DNA of 64,000 bases from Sphingomonas sp. (GTDB lineage Bacteria > Pseudomonadota > Alphaproteobacteria > Sphingomonadales > Sphingomonadaceae): NCBI RefSeq assembly GCF_019635515.1, contig NZ_JAHBZI010000002.1, positions 817,001 through 881,000 of the forward strand, given 5' to 3'. The notes beneath the pieces were generated by a model, which saw only the letters and a program-made list of their open reading frames with translations, searched no databases and had not been told where the DNA came from. The translations under genes and the position numbers were made by a program. Below are positions 17,134 to 25,993 of the stretch, in pieces; position 1 is the first letter of the stretch; each line of letters begins with the position of its first letter.

Positions 17134-17157
17134 CACCGACCTGTCAACGAAATGTCA
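17131..17157. promoter_or_regulatory. Pho-box-like direct repeat (site 2)
   Basis: TGTCA at 17142-17146 and again at 17153-17157, an 11-bp period, preceded by an inverted TGACA at 17131-17135, also 11 bp away. CTGTCAA-N4-ATGTCAG resembles the Pho box and site 1 at 14772-14788. It lies at the end of the kinase gene, about 80 bp ahead of the promoter of the second TonB receptor. Confidence 0.5.
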
Positions 17158-17229
17158 GAAACCGCGGCTAGGCGGCGCCTGGGTGAAACGCGTGTGCTGT
17201 TTCGGCGTGCAAGATAAATTCTATTCCTG

Positions 17230-17258
17230 TTGCAATATGGAATTTTTGTTCGTAATGT
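17230..17258 (+). promoter_or_regulatory. Promoter with embedded RpiR-type operator, second TonB receptor
   Basis: TTGCAA (17230-17235) and TAATGT (17253-17258) are spaced by 17 bp. The 15-bp motif TGGAATTTTTGTTCG occupies 17238-17252, exactly filling the space between the boxes. A bound repressor would block RNA polymerase directly. The same motif occurs in the inositol gene promoters. Confidence 0.6.
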
Positions 17259-17262
17259 GAGT

Positions 17263-17280
17263 CCCAGTTGAAAGACTGGG
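17263..17280 (+). other. Small hairpin in the 5' leader of the TonB receptor mRNA
   Basis: A 6-bp stem CCCAGT/ACTGGG closes a 6-nt loop, near the expected transcript start. It could protect the 5' end of the mRNA. No further structure is evident before the ribosome-binding site. Confidence 0.35.
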
Positions 17281-17322
17281 GCAGGCGAATCTGCATCCGG
17301 CGCGTCCTTGGGAGGGAAAGTC

Positions 17323-19956
17323 ATGAAGAAGGTTGGTCGCAAGCTTGGCCGCACGCTGATCGGGGTCAGCGCATCGGCGCTGGCACTCGCATATATCAGC
17401 CCGGCAATGGCGCAGGACGCCGCCGCGCAGGATGAAACCGTGCAGGATGAAGCCCAGGACGAAGGCGGCATCGTCGTCACCGGCCAGCGCGCGTCGGACA
17501 GGGCAAGCCTGCTCGCCAAGCGCGATTCGGATCGGACGACTGAAGTGGTTTCGGCGAACGATGTCGGCAAGCTGCCCGACCAGAACGTCGCCGAAGCCGT
17601 CCGCCGCCTGAGCGGCGTTTCGGTCGCGACCGACAAGGGCGAAGGCCGCTATCTGATCATCCGCGGCATCGAGCCGAACCTCGCCAACGTCACGCTTAAC
17701 GGCCAGACCTCCGCGGCTCCTGAGCCGAGCGATCGCAACGTCAAGCTCGACGATATTCCTTCGGGCCTGATCGGCAAGGTCACCGTCATCAAGACGCTGA
17801 CCCCCGATCTCGACGCCAATGCGATCGCCGGCCAGGTCGATATCGACACCGTCTCGGCCTTCGACAAGAAGGGTTCGATCTTCGCGAGCGCGCGCGGCGT
17901 GATGGGCTTCTATGAGGACACCGACCGCAGGGCGCGTGAAGGCGACGTTTCGGTCGGTGGCCGGTTCGGCCCAGACCAGCAGTTCGGCCTGGTGATCGCC
18001 GGCAATTATTCGAAGCGCCCGTCTTATTCGGAAGACGTGCTTTCCAGCGGCCGCCAGATCGTCGGCGGCATCGACCTGCCGGTCGAAATGGACCAGCGCA
18101 TCTACGATCCCGCCATCCGCACCCGCAAGGGCGCGGTCGCCAATTTCGACTGGCGGCCTTCGGACGCCGTCAAGCTCTATGCGCGATTCCTCTACTCGCA
18201 ATTCGACGACAATGAGGTTCGCAACCGCCTGAGGTTCATTTTCCCGACCGCGGCGACGGGCTACAGCAACCTGACCGCCGATGGCGGGACAATCACCAAG
18301 ACCACTGCCCGCCGCCTGCTGCGCGCGCGCCACGAGACCACCGACACCAAGACCTATTCGGTGGGTGGCGAGTTCGAAGTGGGGCCGGGCAAGCTGGTCG
18401 TCCAGGGCACCTATTCGAACGCGAAGAAGACCGATCCGTCGCGCGATGAAATCGAATATCGCGCCCCGGCCGGATCTGGCGCCACGGCGCTCGGCGCGAC
18501 CTTCACCATGAATGCCGACGGGATGCCGACCAGCTTCACGGCCAACGCCGCCGCGCTCGATCCGGCCAATTACCGGCTCAACAGCTACAAGCAGGCGTCG
18601 CGCATTTCGGGCGAGAAGATGAAGCAGGCCCGCTTCGACTATACGTTGCCTATCGGCGGGCTCGACGAAGGCAGCACGATCCAGTTCGGTGCCAAGTATC
18701 TGCATCGCGACCGTTTCGAGGACCGCACCGGGCGCACGCTCACGGCCATCACCGCGACTTCGGGGACGCGGACGTTCGCGGACACGCTCGCCACCACCAT
18801 CCCCACCATCTTCGACGGCGCCTATTCGTTCGGCCCGACGCTGGATATGGCCGCCGCCCGGAACTACGTGTTCTCGAATACGGCCCTGTTCACCATCAAC
18901 GCGAACGACCAGATCTCGCAGTCCAAGACTTCGGACTACAAGGTGGATGAGACGGTCACCGCGGCTTACGCCATGGCGACGATCAAGTCCGGCGGGCTTA
19001 CCGTCATTCCCGGTGTCCGCATGGAACATACCAAGGGCAACACCGCCGCGATCGTCTACCGCGCCGGCGTGACCTCGCTGACCAGCACCTACGATTCATT
19101 CGGCCATTATTCGTACACCGACTTCTTCCCGGGCGTGAACCTGAAGTACGAGCTCAACCGCAACCTGCAGGCGCGCGCCGCGGTGACCACGGCGATGGGA
19201 CGGCCTCCGTTCGCCAACCTCGCGCCGACGGTCACGGTCGATGTTCCGTCCAACACCGTTTCGCAGGGTAACCCCAATCTGAAGCCGCAATATTCGTTCA
19301 ACCTCGATGCGGGCCTTGAATATTACTTCCCGAACGAGGGCGGCGTGTCGGTCGCGGTGTTCTACAAGCACCTGACCAACCCGATCTTCGCCACGACGGC
19401 GCTCAATCAGTCGGGCACCTTCGGGGGGGTCGCGTTGACCGGAGCTACGGTCAACTCGTTCGGCAACGGCACGACGGGCTCGGTCAAGGGCATCGAATTC
19501 GCGATCCAGAAGCCGTTCACCTTCCTGCCGTCGCCACTCGACGGGCTTGGCGTCAATGCCAATCTGACGTTGACCGATTCGGACCTGAAGGTGATCAATC
19601 GCACAATCCATACGCCGCTGGTCGGCCAGGCGAACACCATCGCCAGCGCTCAGCTCTATTACGAGAAGTACGGCATCTCGGCGCGCGTCGCGCTATCGTA
19701 CCATTCGGCCTATCTCGACACCGATGGCGGGCTGAACGAGGCGGACCCGACCGGGGCTGGCGATGGCTATTTCGGGGCGAACACCACGATCGATGCGCGC
19801 ATCGGCTATCGTCCGGTCAAGTATCTGGAAGTGTTCGTCGAGGGCAACAACCTCACCGACGCGCAGGACTATTACTACTACCAGACGCCGTCCAGGTGGC
19901 GCGAAGGCGAAAAATATGGCCGCTCGGTCCGGGTCGGCCTGACGTTCACCTATTGA
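17323..19956 (+). CDS. TonB-dependent receptor, inositol gene cluster
   Basis: An 877-residue outer-membrane receptor with signal peptide ending SPAMAQ. GGIVVTGQR starts the plug, KLPDQNVAEAVRRLSGVSV and RGIEPNLANVTLNGQ are plug landmarks of the large sphingomonad/xanthomonad receptors for carbohydrates and related compounds, and the barrel ends in SVRVGLTFTY with the terminal aromatic needed for outer-membrane assembly. I chose the ATG at 17323 because GGAGGG stands 7-8 bp upstream; a TTG 15 bases earlier overlaps that site. Its promoter carries the same operator motif as the inositol genes, and it lies between the sensor kinase and iolG, so inositol or an inositol phosphate is the probable cargo. 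Confidence 0.92.
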   Translation: MKKVGRKLGRTLIGVSASALALAYISPAMAQDAAAQDETVQDEAQDEGGIVVTGQRASDRASLLAKRDSDRTTEVVSANDVGKLPDQNVAEAVRRLSGVSVATDKGEGRYLIIRGIEPNLANVTLNGQTSAAPEPSDRNVKLDDIPSGLIGKVTVIKTLTPDLDANAIAGQVDIDTVSAFDKKGSIFASARGVMGFYEDTDRRAREGDVSVGGRFGPDQQFGLVIAGNYSKRPSYSEDVLSSGRQIVGGIDLPVEMDQRIYDPAIRTRKGAVANFDWRPSDAVKLYARFLYSQFDDNEVRNRLRFIFPTAATGYSNLTADGGTITKTTARRLLRARHETTDTKTYSVGGEFEVGPGKLVVQGTYSNAKKTDPSRDEIEYRAPAGSGATALGATFTMNADGMPTSFTANAAALDPANYRLNSYKQASRISGEKMKQARFDYTLPIGGLDEGSTIQFGAKYLHRDRFEDRTGRTLTAITATSGTRTFADTLATTIPTIFDGAYSFGPTLDMAAARNYVFSNTALFTINANDQISQSKTSDYKVDETVTAAYAMATIKSGGLTVIPGVRMEHTKGNTAAIVYRAGVTSLTSTYDSFGHYSYTDFFPGVNLKYELNRNLQARAAVTTAMGRPPFANLAPTVTVDVPSNTVSQGNPNLKPQYSFNLDAGLEYYFPNEGGVSVAVFYKHLTNPIFATTALNQSGTFGGVALTGATVNSFGNGTTGSVKGIEFAIQKPFTFLPSPLDGLGVNANLTLTDSDLKVINRTIHTPLVGQANTIASAQLYYEKYGISARVALSYHSAYLDTDGGLNEADPTGAGDGYFGANTTIDARIGYRPVKYLEVFVEGNNLTDAQDYYYYQTPSRWREGEKYGRSVRVGLTFTY

Positions 19957-20013
19957 TGGTCCCGGGCCGGGGTTCGCCCCGGCTCGCTCTCTCTATCCCT
20001 GTTGCCTCCTCCG

Positions 20014-20044
20014 GGGCCGGATCTCGCGATCCGGCCCTGCTTTT
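20014..20044 (+). terminator. Rho-independent terminator of the TonB receptor gene
   Basis: A perfect 10-bp stem (20014-20023 with 20028-20037), TCGC loop, then TGCTTTT. It lies 57 bp after the receptor stop. Confidence 0.8.
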
Positions 20045-20073
20045 ATGCGCGCGGCGGACAGGGAGCGGACATG

Positions 20074-20106
20074 AAAAAGCCGGGCTTCCACGTGGGAAGC
20101 CCGGCT
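20074..20106 (-). terminator. Rho-independent terminator of iolG
   Basis: Read on the minus strand, a perfect 12-bp stem (20106-20095 with 20089-20078) is followed by a run of T (20078-20074). It starts about 20 bp after the iolG stop codon. Confidence 0.8.
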
Positions 20107-20125
20107 GCCGTTAGCTCGCGGCTGG

Positions 20126-21112
20126 CTAGAGGCGGACGACTTCGTGACGCTCGGCCGAGCGGGCGGCGGCCTCGGCCAGCGCGAGGGCGGCGACGCCGTC
20201 GCGGTAGCCGATCAGCGGCTCGGCCTTGCCGTCGATGATGTCGGCGAAATGATCGGCTTCGCGAGCATAGGCGACGGCGTAGCGATCGAGGAAGAAGTTC
20301 TGGAGCCTGTCGCCGGTCGATCCGGCTTCGCCCCAGGTCTCGACCGTGGTCTCGAGCTGGTTCTGGGCGCGGATCATGCCCTTGGATCCAAACGCCTCGA
20401 TGCGCTGGTCATAGCCGTAACCGCTGCGGCGGCTGGAGGAGATGACGCAGAGCCTGCCGGATGCGGTGCGCAGGATCGTCTTGGCGGTGTCGGCATCGCC
20501 GGCCTCGCCGATCGCGGGATCGATCAGCACCGAGCTCGATGCGAACACTTCGGTGACTTCTTCTCCCAGCAGCCAGCGGGCCATGTCGAAATCATGGATC
20601 ACCATGTCCTTGAAGATGCCGCCCGAGACCTTGACGTAGTCGACCGGGGGAGGGCTGGGATCGTGGCTGATGATGTGAAGCGTTTCGAGACTGCCCACTT
20701 CGCCGCCGGCGAGGCGCGCCTGGAGTGCCGCGAAATTGGTGTCGAAGCGGCGGTTGAACGCCAGGAAGATGCGGGCGCCCAGCGCGTCGAACTTCGCGGA
20801 TGCGGCGCTGGCTTTTGCCAGATCCTGATCGAGCGGCTTTTCGCAGAACACCGCCTTGCCGGCTTCGGCCGCGCGCAGGCTGTATTCGAGATGGGTGTCG
20901 GTCGAGCTGGCGACGATCACGCCCTTGATCGCCGGATCGGTGAGCGCGTCCTCAAGGCTCGATACCTGCGCGCCATAGCTGGCGGCGAGCGATGCCGCGG
21001 CATCGGCGAAAGGATCGACGACGCGCGCGAGGCGCAGGCGCGGATTGGCGGCGGCATTGGCCGCGTGGATCTTGCCGATGCGGCCGGCGCCGATAAGGGC
21101 GATATCGTGCAT
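20126..21112 (-). CDS. iolG: Inositol 2-dehydrogenase (Gfo/Idh/MocA family)
   Basis: NAD-dependent enzyme oxidising myo-inositol to 2-keto-myo-inositol, the first step of inositol breakdown. The 328-residue protein has the Rossmann loop GAGRIGKIHA (8-17), the catalytic-lysine motif CEKPL with Lys92, and KDMVIHDFDMARW, which supplies Asp169 and His173 with the spacing seen in B. subtilis IolG. It stands apart from, and divergent to, the RpiR regulator, while the other iol genes form the operon beyond. Two copies of the 15-bp operator motif lie between it and the regulator gene. Confidence 0.9.
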   Translation of the reverse strand: MHDIALIGAGRIGKIHAANAAANPRLRLARVVDPFADAAASLAASYGAQVSSLEDALTDPAIKGVIVASSTDTHLEYSLRAAEAGKAVFCEKPLDQDLAKASAASAKFDALGARIFLAFNRRFDTNFAALQARLAGGEVGSLETLHIISHDPSPPPVDYVKVSGGIFKDMVIHDFDMARWLLGEEVTEVFASSSVLIDPAIGEAGDADTAKTILRTASGRLCVISSSRRSGYGYDQRIEAFGSKGMIRAQNQLETTVETWGEAGSTGDRLQNFFLDRYAVAYAREADHFADIIDGKAEPLIGYRDGVAALALAEAAARSAERHEVVRL

Positions 21113-21129
21113 TCTATCCTCTCATGAAA

Positions 21130-21203
21130 TGGAACGAATGTTCTTTAGCCGATGCTTTCGGCAAGCGCGATAGTTGCGTTCCAAAAATCGAACAGATATT
21201 CCG
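21130..21203. promoter_or_regulatory. Divergent iolG/regulator control region with two RpiR-type sites
   Basis: TGGAACGAATGTTCT lies at 21130-21144 on the plus strand, 18 bp upstream of iolG; CGGAATATCTGTTCG lies at 21189-21203 on the minus strand, 30 bp upstream of the regulator gene. Both fit GGAA-N6-TTC(G/T). A further TGGAAC half-site lies at 21179-21184 (minus). The GGAA-N6-TTCC arrangement is the operator described for the RpiR-type inositol regulator IolR of Sinorhizobium. Confidence 0.6.
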
Positions 21204-21233
21204 CTTTATCGAGCCGGGGAGGATTCTTCATCT

Positions 21234-22103
21234 ATGTCAGACGTTTCGAGTGCCCCGGCGACCGCCGAACAGTTGCGTGCGGAGATCGTGCGGCGTTACG
21301 AGACGCTGAGCAAGCGGCTGAAGCAGATCGCGCGCTATATCCTCGACGAGCCCAACGATATCGCGCTGGAGACGCTGGCGGTGATCGCGGCGCGATGCGG
21401 CGTCCAGCCCTCCGCCATCGTCCGCTTCGCCAAGAGCTTCGGGTTCGAGGGCGCCAGCCAGATGCAGCGGCTGTTCCGCGACGGGCTGCTCAGCAACAAT
21501 GCGGCGTTGGGCTATTCGGAGCGCGTGCGCCAATTGGGTGAGACCGCCGATAACAGCCGCGCCGATCCGGCCGGGCTGCTTGGCGAGTTCGTCGAGGGCA
21601 ACACGCTGGCGCTGCAGAATCTGATGCAGACCGTGAGCGGCGCCGACATGAAGGCGGCGGTCGACGCCATCGCCGCAGCCGAGACCGTGCACGTCGTCGG
21701 CTTCCGCCGCTCGTTCCCGATCGCTTCCTATATCGCTTATTCGCTGCTGCAGGCGGGCAAGCGCGCGATCTTCATCGACGGGGTCGCCGGTCTGGCGATG
21801 CAGCAGGTCCAGGCGATGGGCGCCGGCGACCTGCTGATCGCGATCAGCTACCAGCCTTATTCCGAAGAGACGGTCGCCATCGTCGAGGCGGTGCGCGCGC
21901 AGGGGCATGACGTGCTGGCGATCAGCGACAGCCTGGTCAGTCCGGTCGCCAAGCCGGCGCAGACGGTGCTGCAGGTCCGCGAATCGGAAGTGCGCAAGTT
22001 CCGCTCGCTTTCGGCATCGATGTGCCTGGCGCAGGCGCTGGTGATCAATTTCGCCTTCGAGGCGAGCCGCAAGCCCGCGAAACGAGGCGCAAAGTCCAAA
22101 TAG
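21234..22103 (+). CDS. RpiR/MurR-family regulator, probable inositol regulator
   Basis: A 289-residue protein with an N-terminal RpiR HTH domain (about 1-85; LSKRLKQIARYILDEPNDIA, then RCGVQPSAIVRFAKSFGFEG as the recognition region) and a C-terminal SIS sugar-phosphate-binding domain (about 130-265; VHVVGFRRSFPIASYIAYSL, AISYQPYSEETV). RpiR proteins respond to sugar phosphates; in alphaproteobacteria this family controls iol genes, the ligand probably being an intermediate of the pathway. The ATG at 21234 follows GGGGAGG at a rather long spacing. It is divergent from iolG and just ahead of the iolC operon, with operator-like motifs on both sides. Confidence 0.88.
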   Translation: MSDVSSAPATAEQLRAEIVRRYETLSKRLKQIARYILDEPNDIALETLAVIAARCGVQPSAIVRFAKSFGFEGASQMQRLFRDGLLSNNAALGYSERVRQLGETADNSRADPAGLLGEFVEGNTLALQNLMQTVSGADMKAAVDAIAAAETVHVVGFRRSFPIASYIAYSLLQAGKRAIFIDGVAGLAMQQVQAMGAGDLLIAISYQPYSEETVAIVEAVRAQGHDVLAISDSLVSPVAKPAQTVLQVRESEVRKFRSLSASMCLAQALVINFAFEASRKPAKRGAKSK

Positions 22104-22106
22104 AAC

Positions 22107-22184
22107 CGGAAAAAATATTCGTTCCAAACGCAGAATTTTCTGAAACAGATGTTGCAAATAGAACAGGGTTGGAATAGACGTTAC
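22107..22184 (+). promoter_or_regulatory. iolC operon control region with clustered RpiR-type sites
   Basis: CGGAAAAAATATTCG (22107-22121, plus) overlaps TGGAACGAATATTTT (22112-22126, minus), and TGGAATAGACGTTAC follows at 22170-22184; a weaker copy is at 22141-22155. Spacing between the later sites is about 29 bp. A possible -35 TTGCAA lies at 22152-22157 with TAGACG 17 bp on, the same -35 box as in the TonB receptor promoter. Confidence 0.55.
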
Positions 22185-22213
22185 AGACCACGGAGAGGCG
22201 GTCTGAAGAGCAA

Positions 22214-24157
22214 ATGGCTGAGGGCAAAGGGGCATCAGGCGGCGAGCGCCGGCTCGATCTGATCACGCTGGGGCGGTCGGCCATCGACCTGTACGGCGAG
22301 CAGATCGGCGGCCGTCTGGAAGACATGGCGAGCTTCGCCAAATATATCGGCGGCAGCCCGACCAACACCGCCATCGGCGCGTCGCGGCTGGGGCTCAACG
22401 CCGGGCTGCTGACCCGCGTCGGCGACGATCATTTCGGCCGCTTCATCCGCGAGGAATTGGGGCGCGAGGGCGTCGATACGCGTGGCGTCAAGACCGATCC
22501 CGAGCGGCTGACCGCGCTGGCGATTCTCGGCATCCGCGATCCCGACACGTTTCCGCTGATCTTCTACCGCGAGAATTGCGCCGACATGGCGCTGGTCGCC
22601 GACGATGTCGACGAGAGCTTCGTCGCGCAGGCCGGGGCGCTGCTGGTCAACGGTACGCATCTGTCGCAACCCGGCGTGTTCGCCGCGAGCATGAAGGCGG
22701 CGACGCTGATGAAGGCGCAGGGCGGGCGCGTCGTGTTCGACATCGATTACCGCCCGGTGCTGTGGGGCCTTGCCGGCAAGGCCAATGGCGAGGACCGCTT
22801 CGTCGCCAGCGCCTCGGTCACCGCCGAGCTCCAGAAGGTGCTCCCCTTGTGCGACCTGATCGTCGGCACCGAGGAGGAGGTCCATATCCTCGGTGGCACC
22901 ACTGACACCGTCGCGGCACTGCGCGCGATCCGCGAGAACAGCGATGCGCTGCTGGTGTGCAAGCGCGGGCCCAAGGGGTGCGTGGCGTTCCCGGGCGATG
23001 TCCCCGACGACCTCGATGCGGGCATTGTCGGGCGCGGGTTTCCGATTGAGGTGTTCAACGTGCTGGGCGCCGGCGACGCGTTCATGGCCGGATTCCTGCG
23101 CGGCTGGCTGCGCGGGATGCCGGTCGATAAATGCTGCGAGATGGCCAATGCCTGTGGCGCGATCGTGGTGTCGCGGCATGGCTGCGCGCCAGCGATGGCG
23201 TCGTGGGAGGAATTGCAGGTGTTCCTGCGCGGCACCTGGCCGCATCGCCTCCGCGAAAGCGCGGCGCTGGAGCAACTCCACTGGTCGAGCAACCGGCACG
23301 GCGATCATGACGAGATGACCGTGCTGGCGATCGACCATCGCAGCCAGTTCGACGACCTGATCGCCGATCTCGGCACCGGCGATGCCGAGCGGGTCGCGCA
23401 TTTCAAGGGTCTGGCGCTGAAGGCGGTCGATCGGGTCGCCCAGGGCGAGCCCGGCTATGGCATGCTGCTCGACGGACGTTTCGGCGCGCGGGCGCTGGAG
23501 GCGGCCGCCGACCGGCCCTATTGGATGGGGCGGCCGATCGAGCTTCCGGGCTCGCGCCCGATCGAGTTCGAGGGTTCGCCCGATGTCGCGGCGACGCTGC
23601 GCGAATGGCCGATCAACCATGTCGTCAAATGCCTGGTCTTCTATCATCCCGACGACGATGCCGAGATGATCGCCCGGCAGGACCGCCAGATCCTGCGCCT
23701 GTTCGACGCATGTCGCGCGACGCGGCACGAATTCCTGCTCGAGATCATCGCGTCGAAGCACGGCGCGGTGGACAGCGGCACGATCGCGCGGGTGATCGAT
23801 CATGTCTACGCGCTCGGCGTCTATCCCGACTGGTGGAAGCTGGAGCCCGCCGAGGACGACGCCACCTGGCGCAACATCGAGGCGGCGATCCTGCGCCACG
23901 ATCCGCTGTGCCGCGGCATCGTGCTGCTGGGGCTGTCGGCGCCGCAGGAGGAGTTGCTCGCCGGGATCAGCACCGCGGCGCGCTTCGATCTGGTCAAGGG
24001 GTTCGCGGTCGGGCGGACGATCTTCCACGATGTCGCGGCGCGCTGGCTCTCGGGCGAGATCGACGACGACAAGGCGGTGGATGCGCTGGCCGAGAATTTA
24101 CGGATATTGGCGGATGCGTGGCGCGCGGCGCGCCATGTGAAGGAAGTGGCGGCGTAG
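22214..24157 (+). CDS. iolC: 5-dehydro-2-deoxygluconokinase fused to DUF2090 domain
   Basis: IolC phosphorylates 2-deoxy-5-keto-D-gluconate. The 647-residue protein has a PfkB-type kinase domain (about 15-345) with YIGGSPTNTAIGASRLG, CKRGPKGCVAFPG and the anion-hole motif NVLGAGDAFMAGFLRG, in which Asp is the catalytic base. From about residue 355 (DEMTVLAIDHRSQFDDLIAD) it continues as a DUF2090 domain, which is aldolase-like. No separate iolJ aldolase gene occurs in the island, so this half may split the phosphorylated product into dihydroxyacetone phosphate and malonate semialdehyde; that is inference. It heads an operon of about 11 kb. Confidence 0.93.
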   Translation: MAEGKGASGGERRLDLITLGRSAIDLYGEQIGGRLEDMASFAKYIGGSPTNTAIGASRLGLNAGLLTRVGDDHFGRFIREELGREGVDTRGVKTDPERLTALAILGIRDPDTFPLIFYRENCADMALVADDVDESFVAQAGALLVNGTHLSQPGVFAASMKAATLMKAQGGRVVFDIDYRPVLWGLAGKANGEDRFVASASVTAELQKVLPLCDLIVGTEEEVHILGGTTDTVAALRAIRENSDALLVCKRGPKGCVAFPGDVPDDLDAGIVGRGFPIEVFNVLGAGDAFMAGFLRGWLRGMPVDKCCEMANACGAIVVSRHGCAPAMASWEELQVFLRGTWPHRLRESAALEQLHWSSNRHGDHDEMTVLAIDHRSQFDDLIADLGTGDAERVAHFKGLALKAVDRVAQGEPGYGMLLDGRFGARALEAAADRPYWMGRPIELPGSRPIEFEGSPDVAATLREWPINHVVKCLVFYHPDDDAEMIARQDRQILRLFDACRATRHEFLLEIIASKHGAVDSGTIARVIDHVYALGVYPDWWKLEPAEDDATWRNIEAAILRHDPLCRGIVLLGLSAPQEELLAGISTAARFDLVKGFAVGRTIFHDVAARWLSGEIDDDKAVDALAENLRILADAWRAARHVKEVAA

Positions 24158-25993
24158 ATGAGCAAGACGGTGCGCCTGACCATGGCGCAGGCCCTGACCC
24201 GGTATCTCGCGGCGCAGTCGGTGGAGATCGACGGCGCGGTGGTGCCCTATTTCGCCGGCGTCTGGGCGATCTTCGGGCATGGCAATGTCGCCGGAATGGG
24301 CGAGGCGCTTGCGGGCATGACCGGCGAGCTGCCGACGTGGCGCGCGCATAACGAGCAGGGCATGGCGCACGCCGCGATCGCCTTCGCCAAGCAGTCGCGC
24401 CGCCAGCGCGCGATGGCCTGCACCACCTCGATCGGCCCGGGCGCGACCAATATGGTGACCGCGGCGGCGCTGGCGCATGTCAACCGGCTGCCGGTGCTGT
24501 TCCTGCCCGGCGACGTCTATGCGACGCGGCGGCCCGATCCGGTGCTCCAGCAGATCGAGGATTTCGCCGACGCGACGGTCAGCGCCAACGACTGCTTCAA
24601 GCCGGTGTCGCGCTATTTCGACCGGATCACGCGGCCCGAGCAGATCCTCGACGCACTGCCGCGCGCGATGGGCGTGCTGACCGATCCGGCGAACTGCGGA
24701 CCGGTGACGCTTTGCTTGTGCCAGGACGTGCAGGCTGAGGCCCATGACTATCCCGAGAGCTTCTTCGCGGCGAAAGTCTGGGGTCAGCGCTGGGTTCGCC
24801 CGGATGTGGGCGAGCTGGCGAGGCTGGCCGAAGCGATCAAGGGCGCGAAGGCGCCGCTGATCGTCGCGGGTGGCGGCGTGCTATATTCGCGTGCCGAGGG
24901 CGTGCTGGCAGATCTTGCTTCGCGCACGGGCATTCCGGTTGCGGAGACGCAGGCGGGCAAGGGTGCGCTGGCATGGGATCATCCACAGGCTCTGGGCTCG
25001 ATCGGCGTGACGGGGACCAGCGCGGCCAACGAAGCGGCGGAAGCGGCGGATGTCGTGATTGGCGTCGGCACGCGGCTGCAGGATTTCACCACGGGGTCGC
25101 GCACGCTCTTTGCAGGCAAGCGGCTGTTCCAGGTCAATGTCGCGCAGCATGATGCCGGCAAGCATGCCGCCGAGCCGGTGCTCGGCGATGCCCGCGCGGT
25201 GATCGAGGAACTGGGCGGACTGCTTGGTGAATGGAAGGTTTCCGACGGTTGGCGGGGTGCCAATGCTTCTGCGGTCAACACGTGGAACGCGGCCTGGGAC
25301 GCGGCGACCGCGCCCGGCAACGCCCTGCCTTCGGACGCGCAGGTGATCGGCGCGGTGTGGCGGCAGGCGGGGGACAACGCCACCGTCGTCTGCGCGGCAG
25401 GCGGGCTTCCGGGCGAACTGCACAAGCTTTGGCGGAGCCACCAGCCGGGCGGCTATCACGTCGAATACGGCTTTTCGTGCATGGGCTACGAGATCGCCGG
25501 CGGGCTGGGGGTCAAGATGGCCGCGCCCGGCAACGACGTCTATGTCATGGTCGGCGACGGCTCGTACCTGATGCTCAATTCGGAGCTCGCCACCTCGGTG
25601 ATGCTCGGCCAGAAGATCACGGTCGTGCTGCTCGACAATCGCGGTTACGGCTGCATCAACCGGCTCCAGCAGGGCACCGGCGGGCGGCCGTTCAACAATC
25701 TGCTCGCCGACAGCGCGCACGAGACGATGCCCGATGTCGATTTCGCCGGGCACGCCCGCAGCCTCGGCGCGGCGGCGGAGAAGGTCAGCGGCGTTGCCGA
25801 GCTGGAAGCGGCTTTGGTCCGCGCCAAGGCGTCGGCCACCAGCTATGTCATCGTCATCGATACCGACCCGATGATCACCACCCAGGCCGGCGGGCATTGG
25901 TGGGACGTGGCGGTGCCAGAAGTTTCGAGCCGTGCCGAAGTCCAGGCCGCACGCCGCGAATATGAATCCAGGATATCCGGAGACAGAAAATGA
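24158..25993 (+). CDS. iolD: 3D-(3,5/4)-trihydroxycyclohexane-1,2-dione hydrolase
   Basis: Thiamine-diphosphate enzyme that opens the ring of the diketo-inositol to 5-deoxyglucuronate. The 611-residue protein has the usual three-domain layout: N-terminal PYR domain with HNEQGMAHAAIAFAKQS (cofactor-activating Glu), a central domain, and the C-terminal TPP-binding motif GDGSYLMLNSELATSV followed by LLDNRGYGCIN. The ATG directly follows the iolC stop codon (no gap), and its end overlaps iolE by 4 bp. Confidence 0.95.
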   Translation: MSKTVRLTMAQALTRYLAAQSVEIDGAVVPYFAGVWAIFGHGNVAGMGEALAGMTGELPTWRAHNEQGMAHAAIAFAKQSRRQRAMACTTSIGPGATNMVTAAALAHVNRLPVLFLPGDVYATRRPDPVLQQIEDFADATVSANDCFKPVSRYFDRITRPEQILDALPRAMGVLTDPANCGPVTLCLCQDVQAEAHDYPESFFAAKVWGQRWVRPDVGELARLAEAIKGAKAPLIVAGGGVLYSRAEGVLADLASRTGIPVAETQAGKGALAWDHPQALGSIGVTGTSAANEAAEAADVVIGVGTRLQDFTTGSRTLFAGKRLFQVNVAQHDAGKHAAEPVLGDARAVIEELGGLLGEWKVSDGWRGANASAVNTWNAAWDAATAPGNALPSDAQVIGAVWRQAGDNATVVCAAGGLPGELHKLWRSHQPGGYHVEYGFSCMGYEIAGGLGVKMAAPGNDVYVMVGDGSYLMLNSELATSVMLGQKITVVLLDNRGYGCINRLQQGTGGRPFNNLLADSAHETMPDVDFAGHARSLGAAAEKVSGVAELEAALVRAKASATSYVIVIDTDPMITTQAGGHWWDVAVPEVSSRAEVQAARREYESRISGDRK

